This document shows, in pieces, positions 26,162-34,957 of a DNA stretch of 64,000 bases (positions are counted from its first letter, which is position 1; every line of letters starts with the position of its first letter). The position numbers and the translations under genes are program-made. The stretch spans positions 656,001 through 720,000 of the forward strand of contig NZ_CANLMB010000002.1 in the NCBI RefSeq assembly GCF_947492365.1, in the 5' to 3' direction. Source of the stretch: an uncultured Erythrobacter sp. (lineage in GTDB: Bacteria; Pseudomonadota; Alphaproteobacteria; Sphingomonadales; Sphingomonadaceae). Under the pieces are notes generated by a model that had not been told where the DNA came from, searched no databases, and saw nothing but the letters and a program-made list of their open reading frames with translations.

Positions 26162-26595
26162 TGCTGCCCTCCAGCCTCGATGAACAGACGCATGGTCCAG
26201 CGGCCTGCGGCGACCGGTTCGCTCGACCGGTAGCGCCCTGCGCCAAGCGGCGTGAACGAAAGGCTGGCATATTCGCGCGGGCCGATCGGGCGGCGCAGTT
26301 CGGCCATAACCCTCGCGCCTTGAGGAACGGCCTCAGTGCTCACAAGAACATGGCCCTCCTCGTCGCGGGTGGTTTCGACCGTCCAGCCCAACGCCTCCGC
26401 AGCTTCGGCCTCTTCGAGCCAATCGTTGAACTGCTGGCTGGCCACATAGGAATTGTCGACGACCGTGCCGTGGAAGCCGCTGACAGCGAGGCTCGCCATG
26501 TAGAAATTCACGCAGACGACAATGCCGAAACCGCCGACAAGAATGGCTGCCATGTGCTTGCCGGTGAACGGCTTGGTCGTTTTGCCCGCCATCAT
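26131..26595 (-). CDS. ccoH: cbb3 oxidase assembly protein CcoH (FixH)
   Basis: A protein of 154 residues. One N-terminal membrane helix (MAAILVGGFGIVVCVNFYMA) is followed by a periplasmic domain with SGFHGTVVDNSYVASQQFN, the FixH signature, and a C-terminal GRWTMRLFIEAGGQ. It takes part in the stability and assembly of cbb3 oxidase. The ATG overlaps the ccoG stop (ATGA), and the gene ends inside ccoI. Confidence 0.93.
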   Translation of the reverse strand: MMAGKTTKPFTGKHMAAILVGGFGIVVCVNFYMASLAVSGFHGTVVDNSYVASQQFNDWLEEAEAAEALGWTVETTRDEEGHVLVSTEAVPQGARVMAELRRPIGPREYASLSFTPLGAGRYRSSEPVAAGRWTMRLFIEAGGQHWAQESELPE

Positions 26596-28136
26596 TCGGC
26601 TCCTGGCTGCATGAATGTGGTTTCTTGGCTGTCGCGCTCACCCTGTTCGTCGAGCGAAGTCAGGACGAAGCTGAAATCATCGACATTGCTGCTTGCCGAA
26701 ACCACGACATAGGCGCGGATAATGCGGGTTTCGTCCGCAGCCACTTCCACCGTCTGGGAAGGCGCAGCATTATCGCGCCCGATCCGGTCGGTCCACATCA
26801 GCGCGCCTTCGGGCAGTCCTGTGAAAGACACCTCCATCTGGCGCGGGCGGGCTTCCATGTTGCGAAGGCGCAATGTGTAGGAATTGCGCACCGAACCATC
26901 TTTCATCAGCATGAAAGGCGGATTGCGGTCCGGTGAGACGGTAATCTCGGTATGCGCACGCGTGCCCAAGGCAAACAGCATCGCCAGCCCGATCGAGCCC
27001 CAGATGCCGAAATAGACGAATGTGCGCGGCCTGAGCAGCGCCTTCCATGCGGGTTGCGCAGGCGCTCCTGCAGCTTCGGCCTCGCACTGTTCCAAAGTCG
27101 TGTAGTCGATCAGACCGCGCGGACGTCCGATGTCTTTCATCACGCGGTCGCAGGCATCGATGCAGAGCGCGCAGGTGATGCAGCCGACCTGCTGGCCTTC
27201 GCGAATGTCGATCCCCGTCGGGCAAACCGCCACGCATTGGAGGCAATCGACGCAGTCGCCGTAGAGCTCAGGATCCTTCGCCGCTTTCTTGAGGCTGCCG
27301 CGTTGCTCTCCGCGCCAGTCCTTGTAGGTCACGATTAGCGATTTTTCATCGATCATCGCGGCCTGAATCCGCGGCCACGGGCACATATAGATGCACACCT
27401 GCTCGCGCATGAATCCGCCCAGCCAGAAGGTCGTGCCGGTCAGCACCGCGACAGTCATATAGGCGACCGGATCGGCCTGAAGCGTGAAGAAATCCGCAAA
27501 CAGCGTGGGGGCGTCAGCGAAGTAGAGAATCCATGCGCCGCCGGTCAGCAGGCTGATCAGCAGATAGACCGACCACTTGCCAGAACGCCGCGCGATCTTG
27601 GCCGGGCCCCAAGGTGCCTTGTCCAGACGGATGCGGGCGTTGCGGTCTCCGTCGAACAGACGGTCGACATGCTGGAACAGATCGGTCCAGACGGTCTGCG
27701 GGCAGGCATAGCCACACCACGCTCGGCCCACGGCGCTGGTGACGAGAAACAGGCCTAGGCCTGCCATGATCAGCAGGCCCGCCACGAAATAGAATTCGTG
27801 CGGCCAAATCTCGATATCGAACATGTAGAAGCGGCGGTTTGCGAGGTCGATCAGAACCGCCTGATCGGGGGCATAGGGTCCGCGATCCCAGCGGATCCAT
27901 GGCGTCAGATAATAGATGCCCAGCGTGACCAGCATGACCAGCCACTTGAACCGGCGAAACGGCCCGTCGATCCGCTTGTTGTGAACCGCCTTGCGCTTTT
28001 CATAGAGCTTGGGCGTGGGCTGGGGCGGCCGGGCTTTGACTATCGGGTCAGCCTCGATCTCGGGCAGGGCGCCGCCCCAGTCGCGTTTCTCCGGTTTCGC
28101 GCCTTCTGCGCGAGCCATCTGGTCAGGATCGGCCAT
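26592..28136 (-). CDS. ccoG: Cupric reductase / cbb3 assembly protein CcoG (RdxA/FixG)
   Basis: A protein of 514 residues. The start ATG 28136 follows CCGGAGACA and gives MADPDQMAR; longer frames only run back through ccoP. Five or so membrane helices surround two ferredoxin-like clusters, CVDCLQCVAVCP and CITCALCIDACD, plus WCGYACPQ and CIYMCPWPR. The C-terminal periplasmic part is Ig-like (MEVSFTGLPEGALMW). CcoG reduces Cu(II) for delivery to the oxidase. It overlaps ccoP by 14 bases. Confidence 0.94.
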   Translation of the reverse strand: MADPDQMARAEGAKPEKRDWGGALPEIEADPIVKARPPQPTPKLYEKRKAVHNKRIDGPFRRFKWLVMLVTLGIYYLTPWIRWDRGPYAPDQAVLIDLANRRFYMFDIEIWPHEFYFVAGLLIMAGLGLFLVTSAVGRAWCGYACPQTVWTDLFQHVDRLFDGDRNARIRLDKAPWGPAKIARRSGKWSVYLLISLLTGGAWILYFADAPTLFADFFTLQADPVAYMTVAVLTGTTFWLGGFMREQVCIYMCPWPRIQAAMIDEKSLIVTYKDWRGEQRGSLKKAAKDPELYGDCVDCLQCVAVCPTGIDIREGQQVGCITCALCIDACDRVMKDIGRPRGLIDYTTLEQCEAEAAGAPAQPAWKALLRPRTFVYFGIWGSIGLAMLFALGTRAHTEITVSPDRNPPFMLMKDGSVRNSYTLRLRNMEARPRQMEVSFTGLPEGALMWTDRIGRDNAAPSQTVEVAADETRIIRAYVVVSASSNVDDFSFVLTSLDEQGERDSQETTFMQPGAE

Positions 28137-29085
28137 TGTCTCCGGCTTCCGGCGATACCGCCACATCATCAGCCGCTTCTGTCGCCGCGTCACCGGCATC
28201 GGTGTCTTGCTGAGCGTCCCCGGCCTCGCCGCCGCCGCGCGAATGGACATAGGCCGCGAGCATCTTGATCGTCACCGGATCGAGCTTGTCACTCCAGCCC
28301 GGCATCGCACCATGCCGCGGCTCTGCGATCTGACGCCGCACCAGCGCACGGTCGCTGCCATAGAGCCAGATTGCGTCATTGAGAGCGGGCGCGCCCTGCA
28401 CGCGGTCCCCTTCGCCATTCGCCTGATGGCAGGTGGCGCAATTGATCTCGTAGAGCTGCGCACCGGCAGCGCTGCTTTGCGCCTGACCGCTCAGCGACAG
28501 GACATGGTCGGTCACAGCGTCAAGCTCTGCGCCGGTGAAAATCTCACCGAAGGCAGGCATCAGGCTGAAACGGGTTTCATCCGAACCATCCCAGCGAATG
28601 CCGTGGGTGAGCGTCGTTTCGATATCGGTGATCGTGCCGCCCCACAGCCAATCGTCGTCATTGAGATTGGGGTAGCCATATTGCTCGTAACCGGCGGCTC
28701 CCGCGCCATGACACTGGACGCAATGCTGTTTGAAGGCCGCTGCCCCGCCCGCGATAGCCTGCCCGAGAAGCTCAGGGTTGGCAGACAGTTGGGTAATGTC
28801 GGTCGCTGCGATCTGTTCGAATGTGCCGCGCCGCGCGAGGTCGGCAGCGCTCATTTCTTCGGCCAGATCCCCGCGGCTTGACCAGCCAAGCACGCCTTCG
28901 GTCGCCTGATTGACGAGCGGCCATGCGGGATAGAGGACCACATAGATAATCGACCAGACAATGCTGGCGTAAAAGGTCCACAGCCACCATCGGGGCAGAG
29001 GTGTGTTGAGCTCCTCGATCCCGTCCCATTCGTGGCCGACAAACTCTGTGCCAGTGGGCTCATCAATGCGATATTTGTCAGACAT
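28123..29085 (-). CDS. ccoP: cbb3 cytochrome oxidase subunit III, dihaem CcoP
   Basis: A protein of 320 residues. ATG 29085 follows AAGGAAG. The N-terminal helix is preceded by GHEWDGIEELNTPLPRWW, the CcoP signature. Two c-type haem sites are at CVQCH (122-126) and CATCH (216-220), with axial Met in LMPAFGE and AMPGWSD. The C-terminal 35 residues are an Asp/Ala-rich extension (QQDTDAGDAATEA), longer than in many homologues. It passes electrons from cytochrome c to CcoO/CcoN. It overlaps ccoQ by 8 bases. Confidence 0.96.
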   Translation of the reverse strand: MSDKYRIDEPTGTEFVGHEWDGIEELNTPLPRWWLWTFYASIVWSIIYVVLYPAWPLVNQATEGVLGWSSRGDLAEEMSAADLARRGTFEQIAATDITQLSANPELLGQAIAGGAAAFKQHCVQCHGAGAAGYEQYGYPNLNDDDWLWGGTITDIETTLTHGIRWDGSDETRFSLMPAFGEIFTGAELDAVTDHVLSLSGQAQSSAAGAQLYEINCATCHQANGEGDRVQGAPALNDAIWLYGSDRALVRRQIAEPRHGAMPGWSDKLDPVTIKMLAAYVHSRGGGEAGDAQQDTDAGDAATEAADDVAVSPEAGDNGRS

Positions 29086-29239
29086 GATCGTCTTCCTTGA
29101 AAATCGAATTCTTGGCGTCCTCGACATGCTCACGCGAGCGCGGGAGGAAGTGCCAACCGCACAGCAACAAATAGAGGCCGAAGATCATCACCAGCCCGTA
29201 GCTGTCGGCGAAGTGGCGCAAGGCGTCGTAGAAACTCAT
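29078..29239 (-). CDS. ccoQ: cbb3 oxidase small subunit CcoQ (FixQ)
   Basis: A small gene of 53 codons: [20 protein letters not shown] then [17 protein letters not shown] and a charged tail. One transmembrane helix followed by the RP-R segment is the FixQ pattern. It stabilises the CcoNOP complex. The ATG overlaps the ccoO stop (ATGA) and the stop lies within ccoP. Confidence 0.93.
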   Translation of the reverse strand: MSFYDALRHFADSYGLVMIFGLYLLLCGWHFLPRSREHVEDAKNSIFKEDDHV

Positions 29240-30012
29240 CGACCCTTCTCCTCGGCGAGTTCAGCCTGCGCAGCGGCGCTGTCGACATCGACAAGCGTGC
29301 CGAGCATCTGGAGGTAAGCGACGAGCGCATCCATTTCGGTCACGCGGGCCGGATCGCCGTCGTAATCGCGGATCTGGGCCTTGGGATAACGCGCTTCCAG
29401 ATCGCCCGGATCGCGCGACGGATCGGCCTGGGCAAACAGGTCGTTTTCGGCGTTTTCGATGTCGGCATCGCTGTAAGGCACGCCCACGCGGCTAAGCGCG
29501 GTAAGACTGGCCGAAGCGTCAGCGACGTTGAGCCGCGTCTCGGCGAGGAACGAATAGCTGGGCATGATGCTCTGCGGCACAACGCTGGTCGGCTCGATCA
29601 GGTGCTGGACATGCCATTCATCCGAATATCGCCCGCCAACCCGCGCGAGATCGGGGCCGGTCCGCTTGGACCCCCACTGGAACGGGTGGTCGTACATGCT
29701 TTCCGCAGCGAGGCTGTAATGCCCATACCGTTCCACCTCGTCGCGGAAGGGCCGGATCATCTGGCTGTGGCAGGTGTAGCAACCCTCGCGCACATAGATG
29801 TCACGTCCTGCCTGTTCGAGCGGGGTATAGGGACGCATCCCCTCCACCTCCTCGATCGTGTTTTCGAGGTAGAACAGCGGTGTGATCTGGACGAGGCCGC
29901 CAATCGCGACGGTAAAGAAGGTCGCGACGGCGAGCAGGGTGATGTTCTTCTCGAGCTTTTTGTGCCCTTCGAAAATGCCCTGCGGAGGTGTCTCTTGATT
30001 GGTGTCACTCAT
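29236..30012 (-). CDS. ccoO: cbb3 cytochrome oxidase subunit II, monohaem CcoO
   Basis: A protein of 258 residues. One N-terminal helix ([22 protein letters not shown]) anchors a periplasmic cytochrome c domain with CYTCH (C78, C81, H82) in [23 protein letters not shown], the typical CcoO motif, and a Met ligand in [10 protein letters not shown]. It lies 11 bases after ccoN and overlaps ccoQ by 4 bases. Confidence 0.96.
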   Translation of the reverse strand: MSDTNQETPPQGIFEGHKKLEKNITLLAVATFFTVAIGGLVQITPLFYLENTIEEVEGMRPYTPLEQAGRDIYVREGCYTCHSQMIRPFRDEVERYGHYSLAAESMYDHPFQWGSKRTGPDLARVGGRYSDEWHVQHLIEPTSVVPQSIMPSYSFLAETRLNVADASASLTALSRVGVPYSDADIENAENDLFAQADPSRDPGDLEARYPKAQIRDYDGDPARVTEMDALVAYLQMLGTLVDVDSAAAQAELAEEKGR

Positions 30013-30023
30013 GTCTACGATCC

Positions 30024-31694
30024 CTATTCCGCAGGTTGAGCTTGAGGCTGCGCACCCGGAAGGGGCCGGTCGGCCTGCTCGTCATATTGGGCGTCGCCCA
30101 TCGGCGCTTCCTCGCGCAGGCGGCCTGCGATCGTCATCCACATATTGTAGGTCATGATGATCGCGCCCGAGAGGTAGAGCACCCCGCCAAAGGCCCGCAT
30201 CAGATACATCGGATGAAGCGCCGCGACGGTGTCGATAAAGCTGTTCACCAGAAACCCGTCGGAGCCGTATTCGCGCCACATCAGGCCCTGCGTGATACCG
30301 GCGACCCACATGCTGGCGGCGTAGAAAACGATACCCAAAGTCGCGAGCCAGAAGTGCCAGTTAATCATCCGCAGCGAATACATCCGCTCGCGCTTCCACA
30401 GCCGGGGCACGAGGAAATAGACGCAGGCAAAGGTGATCATTCCGTTCCAGCCAAGCGCGCCGGAATGAACGTGGCCGATGGTCCAGTCGGTATAGTGCGA
30501 CAGGCTGTTCACTGCCTTGATCGACAGCATCGGCCCCTCGAAAGTGCTCATCCCGTAAAAAGCGAGCGCCATCACCATCATGCGGATGATCGGGTCGGTG
30601 CGGATCTTGTCCCATGCGCCGTTCAGCGTCATCAGGCCGTTGATCATCCCGCCCCAGCTGGGCATCCACAGCATGATCGAGAACACCATGCCCAGCGTCT
30701 GCGCCCAGTCGGGCAGCGCGGTGTAGTGCAAGTGGTGCGGTCCCGCCCAGATGTAGAGGAAGATCAGCGACCAGAAGTGAATGATCGACAGCCGGTAGGA
30801 ATAGACCGGCCGGTTCGCCTGTTTCGGCACGAAGTAATACATCATGGCGAGGAAGCCGGCAGTCAGGAAGAACCCGACCGCATTATGGCCGTACCACCAC
30901 TGCGTCAGGGCATCCTGAACCCCGGCAAAGGCGGAATAGCTGCGCGAACCCAGCAGGCTCACCGGCATCGCCAGATTGTTGACGACATGCAGCATCGCCA
31001 CGGTCACGATGAAGGCGAGGTAGAACCAGTTCGCGACGTAGATATGCGGTTCGCGCCGCTTCAGGATGGTCGCGACAAACACCGCCAGATAGGCGAGCCA
31101 GACGATGGTCAGCCACAGGTCGACATACCATTCCGGCTCGGCATATTCCTTCGACTGGGTAACGCCGAGAAGATAGCCCGTCGCGGCGAGCACGATAAAC
31201 AGCTGGTAGCCCCAGAAGACGAACCGCGCGAGGCCAGGCAGAGCCAAAGTGGTGCGGCAGGTGCGTTGCACCACATAAAAGCTGGTCGCGAGCAACGCAT
31301 TGCCGCCAAAGGCAAAAATCACCGCTGATGTGTGCAGGGGACGCACGCGCCCGAAATTGAGATAGGGCTCGATATTGAGCGCCGGGAATGTCAGCTGCAA
31401 CGCGATAAAGACGCCTGCCAGAAGCCCCGCGAGCCCCCAGAACATCGTCGCAATAACGCCCCAGCGGATGATGTCGTCATCATACCGGCTTTCACCGGGC
31501 GGCATGCGGAAAATGCCCTGAACGCGCGCCATCGGATCGAAGCGCGCGATCGTAATCACCGCAAGCCCGAAGGCGACGAGCCCGACGATCAGAGCATGCA
31601 CAGCGAAGCCTGCATCCTGCGCTCCGACCATCGCGGCAAGCGCCAAAAGCGCGAGCACGAACCAGAGCCCCGCACGGGCGACAACAGCTTCCAT
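30024..31694 (-). CDS. ccoN: cbb3 cytochrome oxidase subunit I, CcoN
   Basis: A protein of 556 residues with twelve or more membrane helices. Haem and CuB ligands are visible: H121 (PLHTSAVIF), H270 ([16 protein letters not shown]), H320/H321 (AGPHHLHYT), and the pair in [13 protein letters not shown]. It reduces oxygen at high affinity for microaerobic respiration. The N-terminus carries an extra helix pair. It is the first gene of ccoNOQPGHIS. Its promoter has an FNR-type box at the class II activator position. Confidence 0.97.
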   Translation of the reverse strand: MEAVVARAGLWFVLALLALAAMVGAQDAGFAVHALIVGLVAFGLAVITIARFDPMARVQGIFRMPPGESRYDDDIIRWGVIATMFWGLAGLLAGVFIALQLTFPALNIEPYLNFGRVRPLHTSAVIFAFGGNALLATSFYVVQRTCRTTLALPGLARFVFWGYQLFIVLAATGYLLGVTQSKEYAEPEWYVDLWLTIVWLAYLAVFVATILKRREPHIYVANWFYLAFIVTVAMLHVVNNLAMPVSLLGSRSYSAFAGVQDALTQWWYGHNAVGFFLTAGFLAMMYYFVPKQANRPVYSYRLSIIHFWSLIFLYIWAGPHHLHYTALPDWAQTLGMVFSIMLWMPSWGGMINGLMTLNGAWDKIRTDPIIRMMVMALAFYGMSTFEGPMLSIKAVNSLSHYTDWTIGHVHSGALGWNGMITFACVYFLVPRLWKRERMYSLRMINWHFWLATLGIVFYAASMWVAGITQGLMWREYGSDGFLVNSFIDTVAALHPMYLMRAFGGVLYLSGAIIMTYNMWMTIAGRLREEAPMGDAQYDEQADRPLPGAQPQAQPAE

Positions 31695-31721
31695 AACTTA
31701 GCTTCCTTCTGTCCGCTGCGC

Positions 31722-31763
31722 CCAATACGGCGCCGCGCATTCTGAGTGTTTGATCCAGATCAA
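31722..31763 (-). promoter_or_regulatory. FNR/FixK-activated promoter of ccoNOQPGHIS
   Basis: A perfect FNR-type palindrome lies at 31750-31763 (read on the minus strand: TTGATCTGGATCAA). Exactly 22 bases later comes TATTGG (31727-31722) as the -10. This places the box centre at -41.5 from a start near 31715, the class II geometry. The ccoN ATG is about 21 bases downstream. Confidence 0.82.
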
Positions 31764-31910
31764 GCTTGCGCTCGTCATGCCGATCTTTTGCTCCATCCCA
31801 CTGATCTCGCGTCCCAATCTCGCTGGTCCGATGCATCCCGCCGTGCGAACCCGGCACGTTCTTGTCTTCACTGACCTCACGTTCGCTACAGCGACCCGCG
31901 AACCGCTTCA

Positions 31911-31924
31911 TTGATCCAAGTCAA
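31911..31924. promoter_or_regulatory. Second FNR-type box upstream of the cco operon
   Basis: TTGATCCAAGTCAA matches TTGAT-N4-ATCAA at 9 of 10 half-site positions. It lies between the end of the regulator gene and ccoN, about 160 bases upstream of the first box. It may be a second site for cco or serve an unrecognised transcript. The stretch between the two boxes holds no accepted gene. Confidence 0.55.
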
Positions 31925-31937
31925 ATTTCCGAAATAA

Positions 31938-32639
31938 TTATTCAGGCCCGGACAATCGGCCCGCTCGTGCGTTCAAACTCGGCAAATCGAGCAGCACAAT
32001 TCTCGACCGGCCATGGGTCTCCAGCAGGCTCGCACTGCGCAATTGGCTCAGTTGTCTGCTCACCGTTTCGATCGTCAGTCCCAGACTGTCAGCAATGTCG
32101 CGCCGCGACATGGTCAGATCGAGCACGCAGCCGCCGCGCTCATCCTCGACCCCGATCCGTTCGGCCATGGTTACTAGAAAGGTCGCCACCCGTTCCTGAG
32201 CGCTCTTGCGTCCCAGAGTGATCGTCTTTTCGCGGCATCTGGCGAGAGCCTGCATCGTGTGGTCCAGCAACTGCTCGACCATTCCTGTTTCGAACCGGGC
32301 CAGCTCAAGAAACTCGCGCGCGGGGAAATAGATGAATTCGCAGCCCTCTAATGCGCACACCGCATAGGCGTGGGCCGCGCGCGCCGGGACGAGGATAAGA
32401 TCGCCAGCGAAGTGGAACGCAACCACCTGCTCGCGCCCGTGCGATGCGTGGGCGACCAGTTTGGTGCTGCCGCTTGCCACAAAGACGACCTGATCGGCGT
32501 CGCTCCCGGTGAAGAGCGCATCGCCAGATCTCGCACTCGCATAGCGCGCTTCGTCCTGAAAGCGCAGCCGCGCCTCGGTTGATCTCTCGAGTGGTAAGAT
32601 CGCTACCGAAAAGCGGTCGAAGAGTTCTGGAAACGTCAT
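31938..32639 (-). CDS. FixK/FNR-type Crp-family transcription regulator
   Basis: A protein of 233 residues from ATG 32639; an in-frame ATG at 32675 overlaps an FNR box and is less likely. A cyclic-nucleotide-like beta-roll (about 20-120) is followed by a helix-turn-helix SRRDIADSLGLTIETVSRQL. E191, S194 and R195 match the E-xx-SR of FNR/FixK that reads TTGAT. The N-terminal cysteine cluster that binds the FNR iron-sulfur centre is absent; Cys are at 95, 100, 135 and 171. It is therefore FixK-like rather than oxygen-sensing FNR. No ribosome-binding site precedes the start. Confidence 0.88.
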   Translation of the reverse strand: MTFPELFDRFSVAILPLERSTEARLRFQDEARYASARSGDALFTGSDADQVVFVASGSTKLVAHASHGREQVVAFHFAGDLILVPARAAHAYAVCALEGCEFIYFPAREFLELARFETGMVEQLLDHTMQALARCREKTITLGRKSAQERVATFLVTMAERIGVEDERGGCVLDLTMSRRDIADSLGLTIETVSRQLSQLRSASLLETHGRSRIVLLDLPSLNARAGRLSGPE

Positions 32640-32674
32640 GAATGCGGCAATGAAACCGTCCAGCACCTTCAGCA

Positions 32675-32688
32675 TTGATATGGATCAA
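32675..32688. promoter_or_regulatory. FNR-type box between regulator and ompW
   Basis: TTGATATGGATCAA is a perfect TTGAT-N4-ATCAA. It is 36 bases upstream of the regulator ATG and 92 bases upstream of the ompW ATG. At -41.5 it would place starts near 32640 (regulator) and 32723 (ompW). The -10 regions (CATTGC and CAATTG) are weak, as is common for activated promoters. Confidence 0.75.
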
Positions 32689-32779
32689 TGCAGGTCATTT
32701 GCGATCAAGCCAATTGGACCGTGGCAGCAACAACCCTGGGTCGTGACGGACGACCGCTGCTGCCAAAGAAGGACAAGAA

Positions 32780-33463
32780 ATGAAGTGTATTCGCGCCTCG
32801 GTCTGCGCCGTATTTGCCCTCGCAGCCTCAGCGGCAGCAGCCCAAGATAGCACCGGATATCAGGCTGGAGACGTCCAATTAAAGGTAGTCGGTACCGCCG
32901 TTCTGACGGACGGTGAGATTGATGAGGTGAATGTCGACCTCGTCGGACTGCCTGCTGGCACTAACACCACAGCGAACGACAATTACGTGCCGACAATCGC
33001 AGTCGAGTATTTTGTTAGCGAGAATTTTTCGATCGAGACCATCGCTGGCACCACCCAGCACGATGTCGACGCCATCTCAGGCTTCGCGCCGGGCGCCGAA
33101 CTGGTTTCGGACGCGCTCCTTTTGCCCGCAACGGTCACTGCCAAGGCGCATTTCGATGCAGGCGGCATAAAACCCTATGTCGGTGCGGGTGTTTCCTATT
33201 TCGTCTGGCTGGATGTCGAACCCGGCGCAGCGGTGGTACCGCTGGGCGTGACCGACACCGATCTATCAGACGAATTCGGATTTGTTCTGCAAGTAGGCGT
33301 GGATGTTCCTGTTGGAACCGATGGCCTCGGGATCACTGTCGATGCAAAACGCTATTTCATCGGCACAACAGCCCAATGGTTTGCAGGCGAGACGCTGGTG
33401 ATCGAGACGGAGCACAATCTCGACCCATGGGTTTTGAGCGCGGGCGTTTCCTACCGCTTCTGA
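32780..33463 (+). CDS. ompW: OmpW-family outer membrane protein
   Basis: A protein of 227 residues. The signal peptide is MKCIRASVCAVFALAASAAA, cleaved about AAA-Q. The mature part is an eight-stranded barrel with OmpW motifs: DNYVPTIAVEYFVSENFSIE, PATVTAKAHF, IKPYVGAGVSY and a C-terminal AGVSYRF ending in Phe. AAGGACAAG precedes the ATG. The FNR-type box upstream suggests low-oxygen control, consistent with reports of OmpW responding to oxygen in other bacteria. It is likely in an operon with the DUF2189 gene. Confidence 0.9.
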   Translation: MKCIRASVCAVFALAASAAAAQDSTGYQAGDVQLKVVGTAVLTDGEIDEVNVDLVGLPAGTNTTANDNYVPTIAVEYFVSENFSIETIAGTTQHDVDAISGFAPGAELVSDALLLPATVTAKAHFDAGGIKPYVGAGVSYFVWLDVEPGAAVVPLGVTDTDLSDEFGFVLQVGVDVPVGTDGLGITVDAKRYFIGTTAQWFAGETLVIETEHNLDPWVLSAGVSYRF

Positions 33464-33497
33464 GGGGAACACCGCGCACCGGAAAGGAAGGACAGGT

Positions 33498-34286
33498 TTG
33501 GTCGAAAGGATTGAGAACCAATCTGCGCCGCCAGAGGTGGCGCGCGATCTAAGCTTCGCCGACTTGCGCGAAGCATTGGCGGCCGGGTGGTCGGACTTCA
33601 GAAATCAGCCCGCTTTTGGCCTGTTCTTTGCCGCGATCTTTGTGGTCGGAGGATTGGCGCTTACCTACTTCCTAGTCGGGCGCGGAGAATACACTTGGGC
33701 GATCCCCGCCGCTGCCGGATTTCCGCTGCTCGCCCCGTTCACCGCTGTTGGCCTTTACGAGGTCAGCCGCAGGCGTGAGCTTGGCCTTGCGATGAGCTGG
33801 GGCGGCATTCTGGGTGCAGTCCGGGGGCGCGGCGACGAGCAGATTCTGGCGATGGGGGTAATCATCTTCGTCGCTTTCGGTTTCTGGGTAATCGTTGCGC
33901 ACGCCATCTTTTCAATCGCGATTGTCGAAGCTGGTGCAGGTTCGGAATCGCTCGCATTCCTCGCAACCGATACCGGCCTGATCATGCTCGCGATCGGCAG
34001 CGCCGTTGGGGCAGTGATGGCGCTTGTCTTCTATGCAATTACCGTCATCAGCCTCCCGATGCTTGTCGATCGCGAAGTCGACTTCCTCACCGCCATCATC
34101 GCAAGCCTTGCCGCCTTCCGGGCAAATGCCGCTGTGATGATCGTCTGGGCAGCGATAATCGCAGCGCTGCTGTTCCTTGCGATGGTACCGGCTTTTCTCG
34201 GCCTGCTGGTTGTGCTGCCCGTACTCGGCCATGCAACCTGGCACCTCTATCGACGGGCGATCCGACCGGCGGTGCTGTCAATCTAA
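33498..34286 (+). CDS. DUF2189 integral membrane protein
   Basis: A protein of 262 residues starting at TTG 33498, preceded by AAGGAAGGACAGG. About six membrane segments are seen, with DUF2189 motifs FPLLAPFTAVGLYEVSRRRE, VISLPMLVDREVDFLTAI and VLPVLGHATWHLYRRAI. The function is unknown. It follows ompW by 34 bases and so probably belongs to the low-oxygen regulon; DUF2189 genes are often close to respiratory genes. Confidence 0.85.
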   Translation: MVERIENQSAPPEVARDLSFADLREALAAGWSDFRNQPAFGLFFAAIFVVGGLALTYFLVGRGEYTWAIPAAAGFPLLAPFTAVGLYEVSRRRELGLAMSWGGILGAVRGRGDEQILAMGVIIFVAFGFWVIVAHAIFSIAIVEAGAGSESLAFLATDTGLIMLAIGSAVGAVMALVFYAITVISLPMLVDREVDFLTAIIASLAAFRANAAVMIVWAAIIAALLFLAMVPAFLGLLVVLPVLGHATWHLYRRAIRPAVLSI

Positions 34287-34292
34287 CGTGAG

Positions 34293-34534
34293 TTAGTCTT
34301 CGACTGGCGGGACGGTTACAAGGCTGAGTACGCCCCATCTCGCGCCTTTCGAGATGGCTAATCTCTCGCACCTCCGCTGGTTAGGTTTCAGGCTGTCGGT
34401 GACGATCGTTTCGGTTTGTCGATGTCGCCTCAGCGTTTTCTCGATGAACTTCAGAACAGCCTCAGGTCCCGCCTCTTCGCGACGTATTTCTCAAGCGTCT
34501 CAACTGCATGGTCCACCGCCCACGCCCACCGGAT
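34293..34534 (-). pseudogene. IS6-family transposase remnant
   Basis: On the minus strand, frame one reads IRWAWAVDHAVETLEKYVAK then RRD, and after a frameshift near 34462 a second frame reads EAVLKFIEKTLRRHRQTETI then VTDSL, ending around GARWGV. This follows the IS6 transposase core (LWRAVDHEGEVLESYVTK-RD, AAALKFMKKALKRHG, ITTDGLRSY, GRWANN). Both ends are missing and the frame is broken. It lies between DUF2189 and the 3' end of tRNA-Ser. Confidence 0.72.
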
Positions 34535-34564
34535 TAGTCTGACAAGACGGTGTTAAGGAGTAAA

Positions 34565-34655
34565 TGGCGGAGACGGAGGGATTCGAACCCTCGATACCCG
34601 TAGTAGGTATGGTTCCTTAGCAGGGAACTGGTTTCAGCCACTCACCCACGTCTCC
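34565..34655 (-). tRNA. tRNA-Ser (anticodon GCT)
   Basis: The minus strand folds as a class II tRNA of 91 nt with encoded CCA. The acceptor GGAGACG pairs with CGTCTCC, discriminator G. The anticodon arm is GTTCC-CTGCTAA-GGAAC with GCT at 34621-34619. A long variable arm (ATACC/GGTAT) and the T-arm GAGGGTTCGAATCCCTC identify serine, decoding AGC/AGU. Confidence 0.97.
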
Positions 34656-34700
34656 GCACGACAACCGATTGCGCATGCGCCTATTGGTTGCGAGCCGCGC

Positions 34701-34729
34701 GCTATAGTCGGGCTTGCCTATGGCGGCAA
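34701..34729 (-). promoter_or_regulatory. Probable tRNA-Ser promoter
   Basis: On the minus strand TTGCCG (34729-34724) and TATAGC (34706-34701) are 17 bases apart. Transcription would start near 34695, giving a 40-base leader before the tRNA. Confidence 0.45.
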
Positions 34730-34957
34730 GTGTCGATTGACCCTGAATTGCGCCAATTTGCTTTGCCTGCCACCCGGGCGCCAATGCCACGCAATTTCCC
34801 GCAGTTTCAGCCAGCCCAGCTTAAGGCTCGCGGCGCTATCCACTCGTCTCGCCGCAATTTCGATTCGCTTCGCCGCCGATGCGTTGATGAAGGGGCGGGG
34901 AAGGACTCTCTTTAACCGCGCAGAATTGCGGCTGCGCGAATGTGAAAGGTTTGAGCC
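34730..34957. other. Gap upstream of eipA
   Basis: With the tRNA promoter region this makes about 300 bases without a gene. It should hold the eipA promoter; no clear hexamer pair, repeat or gene relic was seen on either strand. Confidence 0.4.

Noticed and set aside
31698..31880. A 60-codon minus-strand frame between the regulator and ccoN
   Set aside because: It covers the ccoN promoter and FNR box and has no hydrophobic or family pattern.
34335..34357. Hairpin CCATCTCG/CGAGATGG as a terminator for DUF2189
   Set aside because: It has no T-run and lies inside the transposase relic, so it is probably incidental.
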